From Candidatus Omnitrophota bacterium (lineage in GTDB: Bacteria; Omnitrophota; Gorgyraeia; S143-82): a DNA stretch of 6,394 nucleotides. Position 1 is the stretch's first letter; every line of letters starts with the position of its first letter. The stretch is taken from positions 1 through 6,394 of the forward strand of contig JALVWL010000235.1 of NCBI GenBank assembly GCA_027034965.1, read 5' to 3'. Below the pieces are notes generated by a model. It saw only the letters and a program-made list of their open reading frames with translations, ran no database searches and was not told the origin of the DNA. Below are positions 1-5,571 of the stretch, piece by piece. A program made the position numbers and the translations under genes.

Positions 1-137
1 TGACGCACGGATCGCAGTCTCTTATGGACCTCTCTATCTTTTTCGTCGAAGCGATAACGATAAAAGTCCTCGATTACCCTGAGGCCCTCCTGCGCCCTGT
101 TAATATTGGCATCTATGATCCTGAATAATCCCTCCAT
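1..137 (-). CDS. ThiD2-type N-terminal domain of a thiamin biosynthesis protein, probably ThiD2-ThiE fusion (partial, 3' end cut)
   Basis: Only the first 45 residues are in the window; the gene runs off the left edge. The start RIIDANINRAQEGLRVIED, followed by an RLRSVR segment, is the pattern I know from the ThiD2 domain, a monofunctional hydroxymethylpyrimidine-phosphate kinase. That domain is often fused to thiamin-phosphate synthase (ThiE) in cyanobacteria, planctomycetes and related groups. The expected job is phosphorylation of HMP-P in the cytoplasm, followed in a fusion by coupling to the thiazole phosphate. The ATG at 137..135 follows the mutM stop (TGA, 141..139) after a single base. 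Only a weak AGG lies about eight bases upstream, so translation is probably coupled to mutM termination. A ThiE domain is inferred, not seen; the protein could be ThiD2 alone. Confidence 0.72.
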   Translation of the reverse strand, partial: MEGLFRIIDANINRAQEGLRVIEDFYRYRFDEKDREVHKRLRSVR

Positions 138-138
138 A

Positions 139-945
139 TCATACCTGACAATTTGGACAGAAGTAGGTTCCTCTACCCGCTATCTTCGTCTTCTTTATCT
201 TGCCACCACAGACCCTGCACTCCTGCCCGTCTCTGCCGTACACAAAGAACTCCCAGGAGGCCCTTTTAGCAGGCCTTCGCGAATCGTCCTTAAAATACTT
301 TTCAGGGACAGCGGCCCTCTTTACGGCCAGAGAAATGACCTCTTTTACGGCCTTATGCAGCCTCTTTGCCTCGTCTCGAGACAGAGAAGAGGCCGGTCTA
401 TGCGGAGATATCCCTGCCCGAAACAGGGCCTCCACTGCATAGATATTCCCTATCCCCGAGATAAAACGCTGATCCATAAGCAGTGTCTTTATACTCCCTC
501 GATTCCTCTTGATCCTATCATAGAAGTAATCAAAGGCCAGTTCGTCATAGAGGGCATCCGGACCAAGGCCGTTGATAAACTCATCCTCATCGAGGTCCTC
601 GACCCACTTTATCTGAGCAAGACCTCGAAAATCACATACATAGAGACTATATTCCTTGTCCTCAAACAACACCCCAAAGATACAATGTCTGGGAAGATTA
701 TGCACAATACAGACCTGACCATTTAGACGCAGGTGGATGATGAGAAAACCCTGGCCTATCTTCAAGACTATCGCCTTGCCCCGCCTTAAGACATCTTCCA
801 ATCTCTGACCGATCAGCCTCTGACGCATCTGGTCCATAGAAAAACTGCCCCTTTTCGAGGGCAAAACAACGTCAGAGACAACCGAGTCGAGAAACACCTC
901 CCTTATGCGTCTAACTATTATCTCTACTTCGGGCAGTTCTGGCAC
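139..945 (-). CDS. mutM: Formamidopyrimidine-DNA glycosylase (Fpg/MutM), divergent loops
   Basis: This is a bifunctional base-excision repair enzyme that removes oxidised purines and cuts the abasic site. At 268 residues it has the normal family length. It begins MPELPEVE, giving the catalytic N-terminal Pro and adjacent Glu after Met removal. Lys57 (RRGK), His71 (IIH) and ISGIGNIYAVEALF (162-175, including Asn167) are in place. The C-terminal zinc finger has Cys243, Cys246, Cys263 and Cys266, with the conserved GRGT Arg at 258. MPEL rather than MPEG favours Fpg over Nei. The start is GTG (945..943), not ATG; it shares its first base with the rfbD stop TAG and is set by a strong AAGGAGG six bases upstream. 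Oddities: the void-filling Met is Leu74, the usual RRFG after Asp-Pro is RGLA (107-110), and the 8-oxoG loop region (211-232) lacks the usual GGTTLRDF-like sequence. Lesion specificity may therefore differ from the E. coli enzyme. Confidence 0.94.
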   Translation of the reverse strand: MPELPEVEIIVRRIREVFLDSVVSDVVLPSKRGSFSMDQMRQRLIGQRLEDVLRRGKAIVLKIGQGFLIIHLRLNGQVCIVHNLPRHCIFGVLFEDKEYSLYVCDFRGLAQIKWVEDLDEDEFINGLGPDALYDELAFDYFYDRIKRNRGSIKTLLMDQRFISGIGNIYAVEALFRAGISPHRPASSLSRDEAKRLHKAVKEVISLAVKRAAVPEKYFKDDSRRPAKRASWEFFVYGRDGQECRVCGGKIKKTKIAGRGTYFCPNCQV

Positions 946-1823
946 TATTGTCCTCCTTTCGGCAGCAACATCTTTATCCTGAGGTACTCATCTACTGCAT
1001 CCTGCCAGCGAGGCATATTATACCACTTAGATATCTTGGAATTATCAAGGGAAGAAAATCTCGGCCTGGCTGCGGGCCTGGGGAATTCATCCGAAGAGAC
1101 CGGGACAAGCTCTGCCTCTATGCCAAGCCGCCGCAAAACATAATCCGCCAGTTCATACCACGAACAATATCCCTTGCTTACGACATTAAATATCCCGTAC
1201 TCCCCAATGCCCCCTTCAATAAAGGCCCTTATTGCCCTAGCCACATCCAGGGTATGGGTTGGACTGGTTACCTGGTCGTCAACGACCCTTAGGGAAGACC
1301 TTTCTCTGGCAAGCCTTATTATCGTGTCTATAAAATTACCTGCCTTGCCGCTAGGCCCTGCCTTTCCAAATAAACCAGCCGTCCTGAATATAAAGTGCCT
1401 GGGACACAATCTAGAGACGGCTATCTCACCTGCCAGTTTTGTCTTTCCGTAGACATTAATCGGATCAGGGACATCATCCTCCCTATAAGGTCGACCCAGC
1501 CTTCCTGAAAAGACGTAGTCAGTGCTTATGTGAAATAATATCTTATCAGATGTCCCCAGCATCCCTGCCAGGCCCTCAGGGAATTCTGCATTTAACCTGT
1601 AGGCCAGATCCTTCTCCTGCTCTGCCTTGTCTACATCCGTATAGGCAACGCAGTTAATCACCACATCAGTATCCTCTAGGAAGGGCCTCAATCGTCCAAA
1701 GACATCCCTATCAGTGGCATCAAAGTCCTCTCTTGTAAGGGCCTTAACAGGCAGGGCCTTCGAGAGCAAATCAATGACATCCGTCCCGAGCTGGCCATCG
1801 GCCCCCAGTACGGTTATGTGCAT
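945..1823 (-). CDS. rfbD: dTDP-4-dehydrorhamnose reductase (RfbD/RmlD family)
   Basis: This enzyme makes the final NAD(P)H-dependent reduction to dTDP-L-rhamnose, a donor for cell-surface polysaccharides, in the cytoplasm. At 292 residues it has the normal length. It has the Rossmann motif GADGQLG (7-13), TDVDKAEQE (62-70) after the INCVAYT strand, STDYVF (100-105) and the catalytic YGKTK (Tyr125, Lys129). It also has DQVTSPT (183-189; many members have GSPT) and the C-terminal substrate signature FPRPAARPRFSSLD (247-260), which separates RmlD from generic SDR epimerases. ATG at 1823..1821 follows an AAGGGGTGA ribosome site by four bases. A 29-base gap separates it from the NIF3 gene upstream, the widest in the window. 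Its stop overlaps the mutM start by one base. No rfbA, rfbB or rfbC is nearby, so the rest of the pathway must be elsewhere, or the enzyme may act on a related nucleotide sugar. Confidence 0.93.
   Translation of the reverse strand: MHITVLGADGQLGTDVIDLLSKALPVKALTREDFDATDRDVFGRLRPFLEDTDVVINCVAYTDVDKAEQEKDLAYRLNAEFPEGLAGMLGTSDKILFHISTDYVFSGRLGRPYREDDVPDPINVYGKTKLAGEIAVSRLCPRHFIFRTAGLFGKAGPSGKAGNFIDTIIRLARERSSLRVVDDQVTSPTHTLDVARAIRAFIEGGIGEYGIFNVVSKGYCSWYELADYVLRRLGIEAELVPVSSDEFPRPAARPRFSSLDNSKISKWYNMPRWQDAVDEYLRIKMLLPKGGQ
952..958 (-). promoter_or_regulatory. Shine-Dalgarno site for mutM, inside the rfbD 3' end
   Basis: On the minus strand this reads AAGGAGG, six bases before GTG at 945. It is in the last codons of rfbD and encodes part of its KGGQ tail. 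It decides the GTG start of mutM: no other start places the catalytic Pro correctly at residue 2. Confidence 0.85.
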
Positions 1824-1852
1824 AAAATCACCCCTTATACCTATAGCAACCG

Positions 1853-2812
1853 CTATCTATGGCTTATCCTATAGAATCCTGATCCGGAGAGGACCTTTAA
1901 GTGGCCAAGCGACGCCTCTATCTCATCAAGAAGCAGGTTCATCCCAAGGGTATCGCTTGCCATATGGCCGGCAACGATAAGATTCAGGCGCGCCTCTTTT
2001 GCCTTCTTGTAGTGCTCTTCACTGAAGTGCATACCAACGATAGTCCCTATCCCGGACTGGGCAAGATACTGGTAATTTTCAACCGAAGGCTCTGTCCCGC
2101 CGGTCATCTCAAGGGCGATCTTACCAGCTCGACTTGATTTACTGCCCAGCAATATAACAGGAGCGCTTCCGCGCCTGGCGCCTTCCTGATATTCGGGTAT
2201 ATCGTAGAGTATGTCCATAACATCGCCTACACTGCGCGGCAGCTGTCGTTCAAACAATTCCTTCAAATAGTCGTAGACACAATTGTCTGCCGGTGTATGT
2301 GCGCACATCCAGGGCATCTCCAGCATCTGAGCCGCCGATATCCCCCGAAAGTGATTAGCAGGCATCACCTTCCTCTTAACCTGGTCCTTGCGCTCCTGGA
2401 GAAGCTTTTCAGAGACAACAGGATTGACGCCAAGGTGTTCTAGTATGTCGGTCTGCATATCCATCACTTCGTAAAACTGGGCCCAGGCCCTGGCAGATGG
2501 ATGGTGGGATATCAGTGCGTCTATCCTTTCACCCTTCTCTCTCAATCTATCCACCAATACGACCTCAGAGACATCGATATCTATTCCAACAAAGACCGCT
2601 TCTATCTCCTCTTCTCCAGTCCCATTGAGTATACGCGTATCCGCAAACGGATGCCTCAACAATTCCTTATCAAAGAACTCCTTCTCCTTATCAGACAACT
2701 GACCATAGGCCTTCTTCCACCTGGCCATAACCGCCTCAATGCTATCTCCATCCCTTGGATCATGTTCTATGCCTATCTCTATTACCTTATCGTATAGTTC
2801 CTTAAGCTTCAT
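1853..2812 (-). CDS. NIF3/DUF34 family probable metal-binding protein with N-terminal extension
   Basis: This is a 319-residue NIF3-like (DUF34) protein, a near-universal cytoplasmic family that binds two metal ions. Its function is not settled; GTP cyclohydrolase-type and metal-handling roles have been proposed. Likely ligands are His103-His104 in ISHHP, His172 and Asp176 in HTPAD, and His283 and Asp287 in GHMASD. Most family members have Glu at the last position (GHYATE). The core starts near residue 70 (IEAVFVGIDID). About 65 residues before it are charged and probably helical, ending in HPFADTRILNG, and are absent from short family members. There is no signal peptide or membrane segment. 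ATG at 2812 follows GAGGAGG (2817-2823), 14 bases after the kinase gene's stop. The family call is secure, but neither sequence nor context fixes the substrate, so I give no gene symbol. Confidence 0.87.
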   Translation of the reverse strand: MKLKELYDKVIEIGIEHDPRDGDSIEAVMARWKKAYGQLSDKEKEFFDKELLRHPFADTRILNGTGEEEIEAVFVGIDIDVSEVVLVDRLREKGERIDALISHHPSARAWAQFYEVMDMQTDILEHLGVNPVVSEKLLQERKDQVKRKVMPANHFRGISAAQMLEMPWMCAHTPADNCVYDYLKELFERQLPRSVGDVMDILYDIPEYQEGARRGSAPVILLGSKSSRAGKIALEMTGGTEPSVENYQYLAQSGIGTIVGMHFSEEHYKKAKEARLNLIVAGHMASDTLGMNLLLDEIEASLGHLKVLSGSGFYRISHR

Positions 2813-2826
2813 AGCCCCTCCTCAAA

Positions 2827-3825
2827 TTAAAGGATCCCCTCGCTATGCGCAAGCAATTCCTCTGGCGAACAGGCCGCTACACCTATCTTTCCTACGACCA
2901 CGCCTGCAGCCAGGTTGGATATAGCAGCCGAAGCAGGCATATCCAGACCAATTGCCCTGGCCAGGGAGAAACTCGCTATAACCGTATCACCAGCGCCAGA
3001 GACATCATAGACCTCAAGGGCAGTCGTTGGTATCTGCAGGGCCCTGCCTCCCCTTTGATAAAGCTTCATCCCCTGCTCAGAGAGTGTAACCAATAGCCCC
3101 TTCAGGGAAAGCCTGCGCATCAATTGACGCGCTGCGGCATCGACATCATCCATAGAAGGAAGCCGTCGCCCTACTGCATCCGCCAGCTCCTTTCTATTCG
3201 GGGTAATGACATCGGCCCCCTTATAAAGGGGAAAGTGGTCCTTTTTGGGGTCAACAGTCACCAGCCTCCCCCTTTTGTGACAGTATGGAATAAGCTCCTC
3301 CAGCAAGGCCCTGTTTATCACACCCTTGCCGTAGTCTTCTATTATAACCGCATCTGCCTCATCCACGGCACGCTTGGCCGCATTAATCAATTCCCTCTGA
3401 ACTGCAGGGCTCAATTCCGAGACCTCTTCCCTATCGATCCGCACAACCTGCTGATTATGCGCAACGACCCTGGTCTTGACAGTGGTAGGACGCCCCTTGT
3501 CCCTTACGATGTAGTCCGTCCTGACTCCCTCTCGTTTTAGATCCTTCACCAACTCCCTTCCGGCCTGGTCTTGTCCGATAAGCCCCACCAATATCGTCCT
3601 GCCTCCCAGGCTGCAGACATTCCTGGCGACATTTGCCGCACCTCCCGGCATAGAACTCTCTCTCTTGACCCATACCACCGGCACAGGTGCCTCAGGGGAA
3701 ATCCTCTCTACATCCCCCCATATAAATCTGTCCAGCATAAGGTCGCCGACCACCAGGACAGTGGCCTTAGGAAAGCGCTCCAGGGCATCCTCAACCAACC
3801 TTCTATCAACCAATTGCCTTAACAT
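2827..3825 (-). CDS. hldA: D-glycero-beta-D-manno-heptose-7-phosphate kinase, stand-alone (HldA/RfaE1)
   Basis: This is a PfkB-family sugar kinase that phosphorylates heptose 7-phosphate at C1 with ATP, a step toward ADP- or GDP-activated heptose for lipopolysaccharide core or S-layer glycan. RfaE1 hallmarks are [13 protein letters not shown] (27-39), [11 protein letters not shown] (41-51), GGAANVARN (61-69), VDPKK (191-195), TPNRKE (208-213) and VTLSEQGM (246-253). The catalytic loop is DVSGAGDT (274-281, base Asp280). The 332 residues cover only the kinase; the nucleotidyltransferase half of bifunctional HldE is absent, since the next gene is NIF3. I start at ATG 3825: a TTG two codons upstream is only one base from AAGGAG, while the ATG sits seven bases from it. 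The start lies 20 bases inside glyA, in another frame. No gmhA, gmhB or hldC is in the window. The symbol hldE/rfaE would also be used. Confidence 0.9.
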   Translation of the reverse strand: MLRQLVDRRLVEDALERFPKATVLVVGDLMLDRFIWGDVERISPEAPVPVVWVKRESSMPGGAANVARNVCSLGGRTILVGLIGQDQAGRELVKDLKREGVRTDYIVRDKGRPTTVKTRVVAHNQQVVRIDREEVSELSPAVQRELINAAKRAVDEADAVIIEDYGKGVINRALLEELIPYCHKRGRLVTVDPKKDHFPLYKGADVITPNRKELADAVGRRLPSMDDVDAAARQLMRRLSLKGLLVTLSEQGMKLYQRGGRALQIPTTALEVYDVSGAGDTVIASFSLARAIGLDMPASAAISNLAAGVVVGKIGVAACSPEELLAHSEGIL

Positions 3826-5086
3826 CTTCAAGCTCCTTTACCCATTCAGGATAAAGCGGAAAGGCAGTCGTCAATTCAAGCACATCCTTCTTTACGCTAG
3901 ATATCACCTCATCCGATGGATCAGACAAAACCTTATCTATCAAACGGGCTATCCTGCGCATCTCGTCCTCCTTCATCCCGCGCGTGGTTACTGAAGGGGT
4001 GCCTATCCTTATCCCACTGGCCACCATAGGCGAATTCGTATCAAACGGAATAAGGTTTTTGTTTACTGTTATCCCTGCCCTGTCCAGGGCATTGGCAGCA
4101 TCCTTTCCAGTTATCTGCCTTGACTTAAATACATCCACCATAAACAGATGGTTGTCCGTACCACCCGAAACCAGCCTGTAACCCAGGGAGAGAAATTCCT
4201 CGGCCATTGCCTTGGCATTCTTGACTATCTGAGACTGGTAGGCCTTAAACTCCTCTGATAAGGCCTCCTTTAAGGCCACTGCCTTAGCGGCTATAACGTG
4301 CATAAGCGGCCCGCCCTGCACACCAGGAAAGACGCGGGAATTCAGCTTCTTCGCATAGTCCTGTCTCGCCAGTATCATCCCGCCCCTGGGCCCTCTCAAT
4401 GTCTTGTGCGTAGTCGTGGTTACAAAGTCCGACACAGGCACAGGAGATGGATGCTCACCTGCCGCAACCAGACCAGCGATGTGCGCCATATCTACGAAGA
4501 GCATAGCATCCACTTCATCGGCTATCTCGCGAAACTTCTCAAAGTCTATAATCCTGGGATAGGCCGATGCCCCGGCCAGTATCAGCTTCGGCCGATGTCT
4601 CAAGGCCAATTCCCTTATCTCATCGAAGTCAAGCATCTCTGTCTCTCTGTTTACACCGTAAGAGACTATATTATATATCATCCCAGAGAAATTCATTGGA
4701 TGGCCATGGGTAAGGTGTCCACCACAGGCAAGGTCCATTGCCAGGACAGTATCGCCAGGTTTCAGTGCCGCCAGATACACCGCCATATTGGCCTGAGAAC
4801 CGGAATGGGGCTGGACATTCGCATACTCTGCACCGAAAAGCTCCTTTGCCCGCTCGATAGCCAACCGCTCCACCACATCGATGTACTCACAGCCGTTATA
4901 CCACCTTGCAGAGGGATATCCCTCGGCGTACTTATTCGTCATAACAAAGCCCTGTGCCTCCATAACCGCCATAGAAGCAAAGTTCTCGCTGGCAATCAAT
5001 TCTATGTTGTTTTCCTGTCTAAACAACTCATCGACCAATGCCTTAAAAACCTCTGGATCCACCTTCCTGACATGCTCTAACAACAT
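3806..5086 (-). CDS. glyA: Serine hydroxymethyltransferase
   Basis: This cytoplasmic PLP enzyme interconverts serine plus tetrahydrofolate with glycine plus methylene-tetrahydrofolate, the main one-carbon source. The 426 residues give a full-length protein. Visible motifs are LIASENF (30-36), NKYAEGYP (51-58), GCEYIDVVE (65-73) and HSGSQAN (94-100). DMAHIAGL (199-206) holds the Asp that pairs with the PLP ring, [14 protein letters not shown] (223-236) holds Lys228 of the Schiff base, and SGIRIGT (357-363) holds the carboxylate-binding Arg360. The usual RYYGG reads RWYNG (61-65): the Tyr matching E. coli Tyr65 is kept, while the preceding Tyr is Trp. ATG 5086 follows AAGGAGG by five bases and overlaps the rpiB end by 10 bases. 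rpiB directly upstream is also the order in Firmicutes. The 3' end overlaps the heptose kinase gene by 20 bases. Confidence 0.97.
   Translation of the reverse strand: MLLEHVRKVDPEVFKALVDELFRQENNIELIASENFASMAVMEAQGFVMTNKYAEGYPSARWYNGCEYIDVVERLAIERAKELFGAEYANVQPHSGSQANMAVYLAALKPGDTVLAMDLACGGHLTHGHPMNFSGMIYNIVSYGVNRETEMLDFDEIRELALRHRPKLILAGASAYPRIIDFEKFREIADEVDAMLFVDMAHIAGLVAAGEHPSPVPVSDFVTTTTHKTLRGPRGGMILARQDYAKKLNSRVFPGVQGGPLMHVIAAKAVALKEALSEEFKAYQSQIVKNAKAMAEEFLSLGYRLVSGGTDNHLFMVDVFKSRQITGKDAANALDRAGITVNKNLIPFDTNSPMVASGIRIGTPSVTTRGMKEDEMRRIARLIDKVLSDPSDEVISSVKKDVLELTTAFPLYPEWVKELEDVKAIG
3833..3838 (-). promoter_or_regulatory. Shine-Dalgarno site for the heptose kinase gene, inside glyA
   Basis: The minus strand reads AAGGAG, encoding Lys-Glu near the GlyA C-terminus. 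Spacing is seven bases to ATG 3825 but one base to TTG 3831. This rules for the ATG and implies coupling to translation of glyA. Confidence 0.78.
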
Positions 5087-5571
5087 CTCTTCCTCCTTCT
5101 ACATTTTGGCAACTCTATCTTTTCTTCTATAGTTCCATCTTCAATCATAGATATCTCTCTGACCCTTCGTCTATGGCGGCCTGATTGAGGCCGTGCCGAC
5201 AGAAAGGCGTCTATTATCTTCCTTGCCTTTGCAAGAGAGACAAACATCGCACCCATAACCAGGACATTGCTGTGGTTGTGTTCCCTAGTAAGTCTTGCTC
5301 CCTCTGGTTCGTGACACAGCCCGGCCCGCACGCCCTTTACCTTATTGGCCGCTATAGCCGAGCCTATCCCTGTCTTGCATATCAGGATACCGAATCTGGC
5401 CTTCCTGGTAGAGACTCGTTTTGCCACAGAATAACAAAAGACAGGATAATCGCAGGACTCCTGAGAAAATGTTCCACAATCGATTACCTCTATCCCGAGT
5501 TCCAGAAGGTATCCCTTGACCCTTTCCTTTAACTTAAAACCAGCGTGATCCGAACCTATAGCTATCTTCAT
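5077..5571 (-). CDS. rpiB: Ribose-5-phosphate isomerase B (RpiB/LacAB family)
   Basis: This enzyme interconverts ribose 5-phosphate and ribulose 5-phosphate in the pentose phosphate pathway; some relatives act on allose 6-phosphate. The 164 residues show SDHAGFKLK (7-15), DCGT (31-34), DYP (41-43), the catalytic-Cys loop [20 protein letters not shown] (Cys65) and [19 protein letters not shown] (86-104, with the REHN His). GlyA-adjacent position supports RpiB rather than LacA/B. Lys66 stands where CGTGIG or CNTGIG is most common. The C-terminus extends some 15-20 residues past the usual 145-150 and ends CRRRKRCC, a tail that coincides with the glyA ribosome site. ATG 5571 overlaps the previous stop as ATGA and follows GAGGGG by five bases. 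RpiB for the family is secure; the preferred sugar is inferred. Confidence 0.94.
   Translation of the reverse strand: MKIAIGSDHAGFKLKERVKGYLLELGIEVIDCGTFSQESCDYPVFCYSVAKRVSTRKARFGILICKTGIGSAIAANKVKGVRAGLCHEPEGARLTREHNHSNVLVMGAMFVSLAKARKIIDAFLSARPQSGRHRRRVREISMIEDGTIEEKIELPKCRRRKRCC
5092..5098 (-). promoter_or_regulatory. Shine-Dalgarno site for glyA, inside the rpiB 3' end
   Basis: The minus strand reads AAGGAGG, five bases before ATG 5086. In the rpiB frame the surrounding bases are AGA AGG AGG AAG AGA, so the same stretch encodes the basic RRRKR tail of RpiB. It is a perfect match to the anti-Shine-Dalgarno core and predicts strong glyA translation. Confidence 0.85.

Noticed and set aside
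106..726. A 206-codon open frame on the plus strand opposite mutM.
   Set aside because: It is antisense to mutM with all its catalytic residues, shows no family signature, and has no convincing ribosome site.
1843..1856. Small inverted repeat ATAGC-AACC-GCTAT across the NIF3 stop codon, as a possible terminator.
   Set aside because: The stem is only five pairs, three of them A-T, and no run of T follows on the minus strand. The next gene starts about 20 bases later with its own ribosome site.
2827..3825. Bifunctional HldE (kinase plus nucleotidyltransferase).
   Set aside because: The frame stops right after the PfkB domain and the following gene is NIF3; there is no nucleotidyltransferase HxGH motif in the window.
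4298..5080. A 260-codon open frame on the plus strand opposite glyA.
   Set aside because: It lies wholly antisense to a confident glyA, has no recognisable motif, and its composition follows from the codon pattern of the minus-strand gene.
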